This document shows, piece after piece, positions 9,325-19,386 of a DNA stretch of 64,000 nt. The stretch covers positions 310,001 to 374,000 of the forward strand of contig NBIV01000020.1 of assembly GCA_003194525.1 (NCBI GenBank), in the 5' to 3' direction. A program made the translations under genes and the position numbers. This DNA is from Gracilariopsis chorda. Taxonomy: Eukaryota; Rhodophyta; Florideophyceae; Gracilariales; Gracilariaceae. Within the stretch, counting starts at the first letter, position 1; every line of letters starts with the position of its first letter. The notes below the pieces were generated by a model. That model was not told where the DNA came from, did no database searches, and worked only from the letters and a program-made list of their open reading frames with translations.

Positions 9325-11481
9325 ATGAATCTGAACACTGCCGTTCCCGTCACAATTGAATACTTTGCCAACGACGAACATCGTTCTGTCGCCATAAAAG
9401 GCTCATGGGACAACTGGCACTCTCTCACCCCTCTTCAACGAAATCAACATGAATCCACTTCATGGCACGTCGATATCAACTTGAACCCCGGTGTCTTTCT
9501 GTTCAAGTTTATCGTTGACGACCACTGGCAGTATGCCCCAAACTATAAACGACAGTCTGACAACTTTGGAGGCTACAATAACGTCCTTCATGTTCTGGAA
9601 GAACCACAACATGAAACTCAACCAACGCACGATAATCTCCCTCAGAGCGAGGCTCACCTTCAAGCAACTCTCGGCAGTGGCAAAGCAGAGCCTGAGAATC
9701 GGGACAACCACAAAGGAGCCCTTACGCCTTCACACCTTCAATCGCATATTGCCCGGGAGCAATCAAAACAGCTCCACTCCTCGTTGCAGCAATACCCATC
9801 TGATAGTGATAATTCTGAACTGCAAACACCACACAACACTGCATTCAGTGAACAAGAAGAGCAAACCCATTCCGCAGAGTTTGTCGATGCTCTCAGTCAG
9901 CAAGTATCCCACATGCTCAATGCTTCTTCCAAAAACGCATGTGACCCAAAGCGCGCAGTTGTATCTTTTGTGTATCACGTTGATGCGCGGCACGCGGATG
10001 TCTCCGTAAAAGGCTCCTGGGATCAATGGCAGAAGCAACTTCCACTGGTACCGTCGGAACACGGCTACTGGCATTCAAATACTGCACTTCCGCCAGGGAG
10101 TTTCCTGTTCAAGTTTGTAGTCGATGGTAAGTGGACTCATTCCACTCAATACGAGGTTCAGTCAGATGGATTTGGCGGTTACAATAACGTGATTAACGTA
10201 AAGGAATCAGAATGTGGGGCTGAAGATGGACAGCTGGTTTCCTTTATTTCAAGTCTCACTGCAGAACCTGTGGAAGACCACAAACCCATCGGGGAACAAT
10301 CAGGGGAAGAAAACGAGCGGGCGGGTCAGAATGTTCTCGAAGCACCAAGAGCGTTCTCGGAGACGTCATCCAATCCAAATCCGTTCGAAGCCGAGGTGGA
10401 GGGAAGAGAAACGATTGAACACACAGTTCTCGACGAGCTGGTTCCTTCATCTGAAATACATGAAATGATTTCCAGTGATCGAACTCCTCAGCATGACCCC
10501 GGCGTACCATACCTTGTAGAAAGAGATGAACTTGAAGGTAATGAAATGCAGTTACGTAATACGAAAGATCAAGGTTCTAGAAACGGTCAGGAAGAATCAT
10601 GGTTACCTATACAAACCCCAGAGTATGACACTCCGGATCCCGCGAAGCCTGTACAGGACGAAAATGCAGAAAGAGAGGTTGATCATCCTCGAAGCGTACA
10701 AGACGCACAAGTTCGTGGCAAGTTTGATCATCCTCAGACGACTCAAACTGTACAAGTTGATGGAAGGGGTGATCATCCTCAGACGACGCAAATCGCACAA
10801 GCTGAAGAAGGGGATAACAATCTTCCGACGACGCAAGTCGCACAAGCTGAAGAAGAGAATCACAATATTCAGACAATGCAAGCCGCACAAGCTACGGGAG
10901 AGGCTGGTCATCCACCGACAACCGTCGGCAGTGTAACTGAGACGAGGGAGACTGATGAAGACCGAGAAGAACATATCGATGAGGATGATACTGGACATCA
11001 AACTGAACCGATTGCATCATTTGCTGCTCCTTTGCATCCTGAAAAGAATGAACAGGACAACCATGAGAGCGATGGAGAAGAATCTGCCTGCTCCTCTACT
11101 GGAAAGGCCGCACGTGATCATGACTCTGAGTTTGGAGATCACAATGTCGCCGAACCTGAGAAGATGCATTCGGAAACGGGTATGTCTGTATCGGAAAGCA
11201 ATGAACGAGTACCAGTTACATCAAACGATGAACGCGACTGTTCAGTACAATTGCGCGAGTTTGATTCGTCTCGGATGACGTACGCTGAATACTCCTCAAC
11301 CACCTCGATGCAAGCCCAGGAAGAATCATCTGATGGGGACATCCAAACAGATAAATTGAAGCAGATTCTACAGGGGAAACTCATGGAAGACACGAGTGAT
11401 GTCGATCTGGACGATGCCCTTGATTCTGTAAGCGGCCCAAGTCCGAGAAGAAAGGAAAGCCGTGGATGTACGATGTGCTAA
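9325..11481 (+). CDS. Tandem AMPK-type glycogen-binding (CBM48) domain protein with C-terminal CaaX box
   Basis: This protein has 718 residues from the ATG at 9325; the six codons further upstream start with TTG. Two carbohydrate-binding modules of the AMPK-beta/CBM48 type occupy residues 7-90 and 210-292. Both have KGSWDNW/KGSWDQW, PPGSFLFKF/NPGVFLFKF and FGGYNNV, so the glucan-contacting Trp and Asn positions are kept. The remainder is acidic and low in complexity, with five tandem 15-residue repeats (DNA 10681-10905) of the type DHPQTTQ. The last four residues are CTMC, a CaaX box with X = Cys, compatible with farnesylation. No catalytic or kinase-interaction domain is visible. I infer a membrane-tethered adaptor that binds cytosolic floridean starch or glycogen. 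A starch-regulating scaffold comparable to AMPK-beta or laforin partners is an alternative. Domain assignment is secure; prenylation and role are inference. Confidence 0.85.
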   Translation: MNLNTAVPVTIEYFANDEHRSVAIKGSWDNWHSLTPLQRNQHESTSWHVDINLNPGVFLFKFIVDDHWQYAPNYKRQSDNFGGYNNVLHVLEEPQHETQPTHDNLPQSEAHLQATLGSGKAEPENRDNHKGALTPSHLQSHIAREQSKQLHSSLQQYPSDSDNSELQTPHNTAFSEQEEQTHSAEFVDALSQQVSHMLNASSKNACDPKRAVVSFVYHVDARHADVSVKGSWDQWQKQLPLVPSEHGYWHSNTALPPGSFLFKFVVDGKWTHSTQYEVQSDGFGGYNNVINVKESECGAEDGQLVSFISSLTAEPVEDHKPIGEQSGEENERAGQNVLEAPRAFSETSSNPNPFEAEVEGRETIEHTVLDELVPSSEIHEMISSDRTPQHDPGVPYLVERDELEGNEMQLRNTKDQGSRNGQEESWLPIQTPEYDTPDPAKPVQDENAEREVDHPRSVQDAQVRGKFDHPQTTQTVQVDGRGDHPQTTQIAQAEEGDNNLPTTQVAQAEEENHNIQTMQAAQATGEAGHPPTTVGSVTETRETDEDREEHIDEDDTGHQTEPIASFAAPLHPEKNEQDNHESDGEESACSSTGKAARDHDSEFGDHNVAEPEKMHSETGMSVSESNERVPVTSNDERDCSVQLREFDSSRMTYAEYSSTTSMQAQEESSDGDIQTDKLKQILQGKLMEDTSDVDLDDALDSVSGPSPRRKESRGCTMC
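10681..10905 (+). repeat. 45-bp coding tandem repeat
   Basis: Five exact-length 45-bp units inside the CBM48 gene encode 15-residue blocks with the core (D/N)(H/N)(P/L)-x-T-x-Q. Blocks 2 and 3 are the most alike, and a partial sixth follows. The period keeps the reading frame, so copy number could vary between strains without breaking the gene. Confidence 0.8.
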
Positions 11482-12176
11482 TTATCAGGGAGGAGTGCTC
11501 CGAGATCCGTGAGTATTCCTGCTGGAAATCCACCCTCTCCACATGGTCTTGTAACTGCAGGATGTTTCTCGGCAAACGTCAGAAGCCATGAAGTTCACAC
11601 CCCTCTACCTTCCTGTACCTGTCACAGGCCAACAGATTTCATATGCTTACATGTTATAGGTGTCTTCCATTTGCTATATGCTTTCCTCCCACCACTATGA
11701 TGTGCATGCTGATATTCCAAAGAAACACACGAAGGATATAGGATATTCTTAAACGTTGTGGCTCAGCTATTATACGTTTATACTGTATCTTAACTTCACA
11801 GCTGAGGTTTGTTCACTTTGGAGTGGTGATGTTTGTTCGTTGAGACACAATGCAATCAGTGAACGCCATGGAAAGTCCGACATTGCTGCTATCCGTATTG
11901 TACTTGAAACATGCCGAAACGACCCTTAATGCATCTCATGTATCATAATCATAACCCAATACTGCACATGTGAACTGACCAACAAGAATCAGGAATGGGT
12001 TTAGTTACCAGCTTTCACTGCTCGCAATGAACTGAATTAGCAAATGCTTTTTGGCGAAACGAAAATAAACCTTTCTCTAGTGCTCAGCTTGTGCCAGACG
12101 CTCTTTACTCATCCTGCATGATAGGCACCACGAATATTAACCCTTTTCAGCCGGAGAATTCTAAACGCTACTATGG
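11482..12176. other. 3' flank of the CBM48 gene
   Basis: AT-richer than the genes and without a credible coding frame. It runs up to the TA target site of the pogo-like transposon. Nothing specific seen. Confidence 0.45.
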
Positions 12177-12178
12177 TA

Positions 12179-12206
12179 GACGTTCAATCGTTAATTTGGC
12201 AGATTT
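12179..12206 (+). repeat. Left terminal inverted repeat of the pogo-like element
   Basis: Starts GACGTTCAATCG directly after the TA dinucleotide and matches the inverted right end with seven mismatches in 28 positions. Confidence 0.8.
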
Positions 12207-12446
12207 GGGATAACAGGTGAACGCATATCAGTAGAAGCCCTGTATCTTCGCAACTACTGACGCTTGTCACGTTATGGCCCGTCAGCAGCAGGGAAACACA
12301 ATCAACTTCCACCCACTAGCTTTGGAGCCGTCAACTAGCTTTACAACTCGCAAAACAAATGTAACAAAGAAGTCCATCCAGAAGCCCCAAAACGAGGTTC
12401 TCATAATTAGAACAAGAAATATGCGCACGCTTGGGCATCAAACCGT

Positions 12447-14153
12447 TCAGCAACCAAGCATCGTCTCGTCATAACTATCTGGCGCAACCGGCCCCGGCAC
12501 CAGCTCCCACGCAGCCGCACGTTCTTCCGCACCATGCGCGCGTGCTAGTTCGCGTCGCCTGCTTTGGAGCGCAGCACGAGATTTTGACAACACCTCCTTT
12601 CTACTGGACCGCATAGGACCAAGCTCCACAAGACGTCTGATATCGCTTTTCGGCTCTTTGTATGCGACCAAACGCTCCTTTGCCTTCTTCTTGCGCTGAT
12701 TTTCTTTCTTCTCTAAGATGCGTTTATGCAGTGCATCAATAACAGCTGCTGAAGTGATATGGGCGTCACTGGTTGTGTCAATGCGCACATGACCAGATTC
12801 TTCATCAAGTGCGTCAGGCAAAAGAGTACGATGATTACGCTCATAACTCTCCAGACGTTGCTCCACAGTCACTTTGCTGACATCATCACCACCTCTTTCC
12901 AACAAATATCTTTCTAACGGAGCAAAGTTCGGTTTCATCAAGTTCATGTCCCATTTTCCTGTTTTGTGAAACCCGGATCGAATGTTGGATGCTGAATGAG
13001 AGTTGGAATACGCATTATTTATGTATTGCGCGACATCAAACGCATTCAATTTCTTCTTCTGATGTGCGGCAATGTGAAGTTCGCGGTGAAGGTGTGACTT
13101 GTATGATCTAAAAACAGACACATCGAGTGGCTGCAAAATATGCGAGGTGTGAGCGGGCAGTGCGATGACGACCGCATTGTTGTCTCTGAACAATTTCAAA
13201 GTATGATATTGTATATGAGAACCGTATCCGTCCAAAAGAAGGAGCAACTTTTGATTATCTGCGCGAAGCTCTTTCGTTTCATTGACAAACCCTTTTGCCC
13301 ATTGGTATACGACATCTGTGTCGACACCAGCAGGTGTATGTTGAAATAAGTAACATGGCGGTAAGACCGCATGCAACGATTGCACTGTTCCGCGCACTTG
13401 CCGATAATGCGCCAACTTTCCGGGGAATACAACCACTGGCTTATATGCTTGTCCATTTCCACTGACGACGGACATTATGGTAACGCGATCCAGATTACCT
13501 TGGGTGGTGAGTGCCATTTGAAGAAGACGAGATCAAGCTATTCCAATTCCTTTTCGAAGGCTTCGGCCCTTCATTTTCGTCAACGAAGCTCCCGACTGGT
13601 CGGTGTTAAAGATATGCTTCGGATTATTGATGTTGAAGCGTTTCAGTGCTGCGCAGACTCGTGAGATGTGCTCTGCAAGATTCTTTGGCGTCTCAGCTTT
13701 GGCTCGTTTGTCCTCAATTATATGGACTGGACGCACTTCCAAATTATTGCGGCGACAAAAGTGCTTAATCCATTGGTTTGATGGGCGGTTGTTAAAGAAT
13801 CCAATTCGTGATTGTCTTTGGGATGGGAGCAAGCCAACAAGTTCTTGAACCAGATCTAGGACTCCTTGCCTAGAGAGCGGAGTATTGTTACTGGCGTAGT
13901 ACTGGATTGCCTCTGATATAGTTTGTTCCTCGTCTTTGGTGAGAGAGGGTGGTCTCCCGCGTGGTCTTATGTCTATGTGGATGTCAAGAGAGTGCTGTGG
14001 TTGGGACTCGGGATAATTTGCTGCCCATTTGTTGTAGTAGCGTCGTATGGTCGTGACGCTGATACTCTGTTTGCTTGCAATGGCAAGCCAAGACTTTTTA
14101 TGGTAAAAGCGGTTGAAAACAGCGCTTTGTAAGACGGCATATTTGAAGGCCAT
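12447..14153 (-). pseudogene. Pogo/Tigger-type DDE transposase with one in-frame stop
   Basis: A frame of about 568 codons is interrupted only by a TGA at 13533-13535; both halves are in the same phase. The N-terminal half has helix-turn-helix/CENP-B-like DNA binding (MAFKYAVLQSAV..., IRPRGRPPSLTKDEE) and ends with the first catalytic Asp in FNTDQSG. The second half has the second Asp in LLLLDGYGSH, the block ALPAHTSHILQPLDVSVF with the third Asp, and a long basic C-terminal tail. This is the DDE_1 family (pogo, Tigger, Jerky, CENP-B relatives). The stop is consistent with a CGA-to-TGA transition. Readthrough is conceivable but unsupported, so I call it an inactivated transposase. The protein would excise and reinsert the surrounding element. 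Confidence 0.88.
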
Positions 14154-14389
14154 GTTGCGCTTGTTCGTCGATGACGGCTGTATTTTGTGAGATCAGCGTT
14201 GTAGCTCGTTGGTTCTTATACACCATTGCAAAGCAGAAAGCGCGCGCTTTTCAAACTACCTATTGTGTATGCCAACCTAAGTTCTACTAGACTGTTAAAG
14301 GAGATTGGTTGTATTGTGTTCTTGACTTTTTTGCTGGGAGACACTGCAATCAACGACAGAGGCGCCAGAGCGCCTTTGCCAATTTCGGT

Positions 14390-14417
14390 ATTTCTGCCGA
14401 TTTAGTGATTGAACGTT
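14390..14417 (-). repeat. Right terminal inverted repeat of the pogo-like element
   Basis: Its reverse complement begins AACGTTCAATCAC and matches the left end. The flanking TA at 14418-14419 completes the target duplication. Confidence 0.8.
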
Positions 14418-15311
14418 TAGCAGTAAGAACTATCCAATTGGAATGGAGCGCTTGTAAGCTCAGGATTCAATCAATTTCCGTCCGATGCATTATGCGAGAG
14501 CCATAACACACAATATGATGACTTCTGCGCAGCGCGGTGGAGTTTGAAGTCTTCTGAAAACTTCACACACCACCGCAATCGGATACCATCACTTGTACCT
14601 TCGAGTTCTATCCTACCAAACCCCCACTGGATTGCCAGCAGCTGCGCCGCAGCGCCGTCCACGCTCACACTGCTGCCACGCCACACGCAGCCGCAAACTC
14701 TTACGCACCTGCCGTGCCGCGTGCAGTCGCGCGCCCACGCGCCAAACGCACAGCATTGCGCGCTTCCACAGCTTCGCGCCACCGCAACCTCGCACCGCTG
14801 CTGCCACGCCCTGCGGCCACCGCCGTGCGCCGTTGCTGCAGCCGCTGCAGCCGTGCACCTCCGCTGTGACCGAACAATGCTGCTGTAACCGAGGGCCACC
14901 GCTTTGACTGTGCGCCACCGCTGTAACAGGGCGCTGCCGCTGTGGCCGTGCGCCGCCGCTGTAACCGGGCCCCACCACCGTAACCGGGCGCCGCCGCTGT
15001 GGCCGTGCGGCGCCACAGCCGCTGTGCGCCGCCACTGAGCTACGGCTGTGCGCCGCCGCTGTGCTACTGCTTTGCGTTGCCGCTTTGCCGCCCTCGCTGT
15101 GCTGCTGCTGTGCGCTGTTGCTGTGCCACTGCTGTTCGCCATGCAAGCCGGAAACCATATTCTGCAAGAAAACGAACAGGCACCAAACATGAGCCACTTT
15201 CAACTTTGTCTCTGCAACTCCATCAAAGCATCACATTGCGCGTGCCACTCAAATGAGAGCCACACATCGAAACGCCAGTAAGAAACTTCACAAGAAACCA
15301 AAACCGGCAAT
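14418..15311. other. GC-rich intergenic stretch with minisatellite
   Basis: Long frames on both strands (up to 239 codons, minus) cross this part only because the sequence is GC-rich and repetitive. Their translations are Arg/Ala/Gln/His low complexity, and the repeat period is not a multiple of three. I treat it as non-coding. Confidence 0.55.
14861..15012 (+). repeat. 19-bp minisatellite, about 8 units
   Basis: Consecutive 19-bp units follow the consensus CCGCTGTAACCGGGCGCCG, starting at 14861, 14880, 14899, 14918, 14937, 14956, 14975 and 14994. Degenerate, length-variable copies continue to about 15140. Confidence 0.8.
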
Positions 15312-15674
15312 ATGGCCCTTGAACCCACAAGTGCTTGGAGAACCGTTGAAGTAAACGCAGTACTGCGTTTCATTCCGCCTATTACCACTCATAATGAGGA
15401 CATTGCGTGCCATATCTGTGGTGGAACTCCGTGCTACTGGATGCAGTTAGGTCCGACAGTCGTCGAGAAAGTAGTGCATTGTTATCCTGCTGTTGGTAAA
15501 ATAAAGGAGGACAATAACCATGCACGGAAATCTGCGTATAAGGCGTTCACGTACGAAAGACATGGCTTCCTAGGGAAGGGGAAACGAGTTCAAATACCGC
15601 GATGAGCATTGGAAGGAATCAGACGACTTTGGCCAGATGAATGTGGTGCGTATATGGGGTTCAAAGAACAATAG
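15312..15674 (+). pseudogene. Small Cys/Trp-motif ORF convergent with the piggyBac transposase, frameshifted near its end
   Basis: A 97-codon frame (15312-15605) reads like a compact protein: a Cys-x2-Cys pair followed by PCYW, then VVEKV, KSAYKAFTYERHGFLGKG and RVQIPR. At about 15602 the frame breaks; the continuing protein-like sequence lies in another phase (ALEGIRRLWPDECGAYMGF) and ends at TAG 15672-15674. That stop is only two bases from the stop of the convergent piggyBac transposase, which suggests both belong to one element. I recall similar small C-x2-C / P-C-x-W proteins in stramenopile and algal genomes, but I cannot name a family with certainty. A role as accessory DNA-binding factor is speculation. 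Confidence 0.55.
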
Positions 15675-15676
15675 TT

Positions 15677-17692
15677 TTACTTCTTGTACAGCAGTCGGAC
15701 GGTTTTCAGGGTTGCGGTAACTTTTTTTCTTCTATTGCGATGTAATGAGGATGGCAGTATAACCTCGGCAGATTTCACTGCGTTGTATATATCAGGACGA
15801 ACATTTCGGAACGCCTCTTTCTGATGGAAAAGTGCGAAGCAATTGACGTGGAATCCACACTTGCACTCCGTACAGGAGTAGATAGTGTACCCTGGGTTAG
15901 ATCTTGACAGGGCTTTGCACAGCAAACACCGTACGCTACGCTTGCCCTGAGTTTCGAGCAAAATATGATGGTCTCTTCTTTCTCCACCTTGCCTGACACG
16001 GAGACAAGCAGCGTCTTCATGGCAGGTATGTGACGAAATTGACGCTCGTTGTTGTTGGTATGTAACTTGGTCCGATACAAGCTGTTTGATTATCCTCTGT
16101 TTCTTGACTTGAAGGTCAATAATAGTGTCTCCTTTCTTGCTTATTGTGTTCAATAACGCGTGGGCATTGATAATACTCGCATCCAGGATGAAGGTACGAA
16201 GGCTCATTGCAACTCGCTCCTCCTTTCTCAACGTCGCCGAAGTCGATCGAAATTGATCGAACCTGTCTACAGCATTCATAAAAAGGTTGTATGCAACGAT
16301 AATTGCAGGAACTTGTAAGGTTGTTCGCCGTACAGATTCATGTCCAACCCAACGTTTTAAAGGCGCAAATCCGGGCACGCATGTAACAGCATGTGGATCC
16401 GGTGCGTGAATGCGTAACCTTGGCGTATCCGCGAGATCATTTGAGTAAAACGACACAACTGCTCTGTCTTTGAAAACGACAAAACCTGTTTTCTCTGGGA
16501 CTGTTACCGGCATGTTTGGGTTACCGTCTCTCTGTAACACTTGAACTAAACGCCAGTTACCACGATTTGCATGTTTGAGGCTCTCGATAGCCTCCTTCAG
16601 CGCTGGTCTGTTCATTCCGTCAATGTTGGTAAGACAAACAGTACTCAAAACTCTGCACTCCCCATCACTAAGGCAAAGTAACTGACGGGCAAGGACGTGG
16701 CGTCTGTAGAAGTTGTCCATTACCATCAAACGTCCACAAGAAGGTGTAGGGTGCAGTTGTGTCTGATGCGCCATTTGGGCGCACCATAACGCCGACGAAG
16801 TAAATTTAGCAACCAGTGTTCCGTCCACTTTTCGTTCCACAGCACCTCAGAGATTTCTGAATGTATATTTGTATCGCTGTACAGGCGATTGACCTAACTT
16901 TTTCCCAGAACCATTATATTGCACGCTTTGTAAATATGCGTGTGACCAACCCACCACAGCGTAAAATCGAATCCCAAACTTGACCGGTTTCGATTTCATA
17001 TAAGATCGAGCCCCAGTACGACTTTTAAATCGTACCGTGTTTTCGTCAAGAGAACTCACACCAACAGGAATCGCATTTGTAGCTGCATTTCTTGCAAAAT
17101 GTTCAAGAAGCTGACGGCTGTGCCATAACGGGTCAAGAACGGCAGCATCGGGATCATAACAAGGATACAGACGGAGCGAAAGTCGGATGTTCAGAAACGT
17201 ATCCCATCCCATAGTCTGTTTGAAAAATGGTATCCCTAAGAGGTCTGAATTGGACTAGTAATCTCGAAGATGATTGAGACGATGTATAGATGTAGCTAGT
17301 TGCAGCCCGAGATACGCAAGTAGTTCGTCCATTCTCAATGCCTTACTTCTCTGCCCACGCTTTACAAGTTCTTTACTAGTCCACTCACGTACACATTCTA
17401 AAAAGGATCCATTCAAGAATAACCCAAGCAATCCCAGTTCACCCCTTTGAGCATAAGTACGTTGTATAAGTTCTGACTTTGCCAAATATAACCCACTTCT
17501 GTTGCGCCACAAAGAGCAATACGGCACTGTGTCGTATACAGATTGTTTTTCAGCTGCTCCCAAAGCAATGACCAGAATCTCTTCGTCGTCCGTTTTCTGC
17601 CAGTCTATTTCACCAGCTTCGTGAAAGTTGCATTCTACGTCATTGGATTGTGCAGTGGCGTTAGCTGTAGAACCGTTCATTTCCACGAACAT
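15677..17692 (-). pseudogene. PiggyBac-type transposase with two in-frame stops
   Basis: A frame of about 672 codons from ATG 17692 is broken by TAG at 17255-17257 and TGA at 16847-16849, with no frameshift. Family marks in order: an N-terminal DDE_Tnp_1_7 region (LWRNRSGLYLAKSELIQRTY), DPLWHSRQLLEHF, the first catalytic Asp in SSLDENTVRFKSR followed by KPVKFGIRFYAV, the second in LMVMDNFYRRH, and the third in YNLFMNAVDRFDQF. The C-terminus has a Cys-rich RING-like cluster (RCLLC...YSCTECKCGFHVNC), typical of piggyBac. I could not place the element's ends (expected TTAA duplications) with confidence. It is presumably dead because of the two stops. Confidence 0.88.
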
Positions 17693-18231
17693 ACCAACAG
17701 GGGAGGGGAGAAGTAAGATTAGGTCAGTATGTTTGGCGGTAGTCTATCCATTTCGGGGCACCTTCAACTGCGTTATGAGGCTTCAAGTTGTGTCTCTTTG
17801 TTCTGCATTATGCATGAATTTGCAATGACATGCGGATGGCAAAGAGCGCTCTGATTGTGGCTCATATCTCCCTATATAGACTGTTCTAATTAGTTGTCAT
17901 CATCATAAAATCATGTGAAAGCAAATGAGTACAAAGTAATCTTTAACGCTAGTATACTAGCTTTAAGCTTTGAAGACACCTGGCGAGCAGAGAACCAGTT
18001 GTTTTCGTCGCAAGCCAATAAGGCTTTCACCTTAACGCTAGTATAGTAGGGATAATCGTTTCGGTTCAAAATGGTTAAAAGGGGTAGACATCTGCTTTTT
18101 ACGCCTTCATTCCCTGCAAGACTGGCGTTCACCAACTCGCACTCAGGACATAGAATATGTACAAAAGGAAACGGGGTAACATTTTTGTGAAAGCTTTGTA
18201 ACGTCCATGCACCTCCGATATATCTATTATC
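17693..18231. other. Region between piggyBac gene and Element 1, with palindromic repeats and an ORF fragment
   Basis: This holds the likely promoter side of the piggyBac gene (TATA-like CTATATAG near 17873). A perfect 14-bp palindrome GCTAGTATACTAGC lies at 17948-17961, each side close to TTAA, with a near copy at 18037-18049. A minus-strand open frame (17911-18231) contains a protein-like stretch with HILCPECELVNASL, but it is cut by the LTR insertion and I do not recognise it. The last five bases, TTATC, are the target duplication of Element 1. Confidence 0.5.
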
Positions 18232-19180
18232 TGTGGAGTAACGCTTTCGCGTTAGTGAGGAAGGACTCCCATTCATGGGAAATGTCCGTGACCGGAGTGA
18301 TGTAATACCCCAGTTATGAAATTGATCCCTCTCGGGACGTGGCAAGAGCACCTGAGTGCAATGGCAAACCTGGACAGGTGGCATAGTTTAGCTCTGGTGA
18401 AAGATGGTACGGTTCCAATTTTGGATGGTTAATTTAACGGTTGGCACAACTTGTGGCCCAGATAGTGGGAAATCCACGTGTATGGACCTCGAGAGGTGTG
18501 CACCAAATTAGTAATTAGTTCAGTTTATTGTCGTGAAACATACTTAGGTAATGGCGGCTCTGCCGTCAGCTTCACCTGTAAATGGCAACCATGGTTCTCG
18601 TTCGAGAAATACTCTTTGCAGAGGAAGGCTCTGGTACGATAGGCCTTCGTAGGGATTACGACTCCTTGCGGATAGTATACACGAGTGGATTCCGTTTACT
18701 ATCCCCTTGAAAACACTCAGGCGTCACTACTGTTACAGTATCACCGTGTTCGGTATTGTTATCTATTCCACTGTCAGTCTTGGACTCCGCCCCGTATCGG
18801 GTTCATTCTCGCGGTGTGTATCGCCACTCTCCTTTAGGAAACACCCATTACGCCTGTGTGGATTCGCTCCCGTCTCCGGGTCTGTTGCCGCTGTGTGCAC
18901 GCCCCGTCACTGGTTCACGTCGTATTTCTCTTCCCTTTTAGGTCCCCCTTTCTCCTTCGCAGGATCCCCCACTCAGCACTCTCGTGTGATCCACTCCTAG
19001 AGACACACCCCATTTTCCGGGCCATTCACGAACCTCTGCAGGTATAGCCAGAACCACTTTGAACTTACACGCCAACTCGTACGTGGCGCAGAGGGCTCAC
19101 CACTGAGATATCATCCCCAAAGGGAGCAAGGTCTCGAACACCTTGAAGGTGCATCTCCCGTCACCGGGTTTTGCTCTACA
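18232..19180 (+). repeat. 5' LTR of Element 1
   Basis: 949 bp, beginning TGTGGAGTAACG and ending CTCTACA. It matches the 3' LTR at 29481-30428 nearly throughout. Confidence 0.93.
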
Positions 19181-19182
19181 AG

Positions 19183-19200
19183 TAGTCTCCCGACCCAGAA
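19183..19200 (+). other. Primer-binding site of Element 1
   Basis: Lies two bases after the LTR and reads TAGTCTCCCGACCCAGAA. Elements 2 and 3 have TGG at the same point followed by TCTC(C/T)(C/T)GAC, as expected for pairing with the CCA end of a tRNA. I cannot identify the tRNA. Confidence 0.6.
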
Positions 19201-19386
19201 ATTGGGATTCTACTCTTTCGAGTGATGTCAGTTGGTTCCCATTGCTGGGTTTCTAATTTTTGTACCATTCTTGGTCTGGATACTCACTTGAGTTTTGTTG
19301 CACTTCTGTGAAGTTTTTGTCTGCTGATTCATTTTCCGGAAGTCTCAGGATCGTTAATTACCGATATCGGTTGTCAGGTTACAGTA

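Larger units (their letters stand above)
12179..14417 (-). mobile_element. Pogo/Tigger-type DNA transposon, complete ends, inactivated
   Basis: The element is 2239 bp long. Its ends are inverted repeats of about 28 bp at 12179-12206 and 14390-14417, identical at 21 of 28 positions, with the core ACGTTCAATC at each end. Each end is flanked by TA (12177-12178 and 14418-14419), the target duplication of Tc1/mariner/pogo elements. It carries one transposase frame on the minus strand, broken by a single stop. The internal flanks outside the gene hold no other coding sequence I recognise. Confidence 0.85.

Noticed and set aside
14471-15190. 239-codon minus-strand frame and overlapping plus-strand frames
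   Set aside because: They cross a 19-bp minisatellite whose period would shift frame; the translation is Ala/Arg/Gln/His low complexity, explained by GC-rich sequence with few stops.
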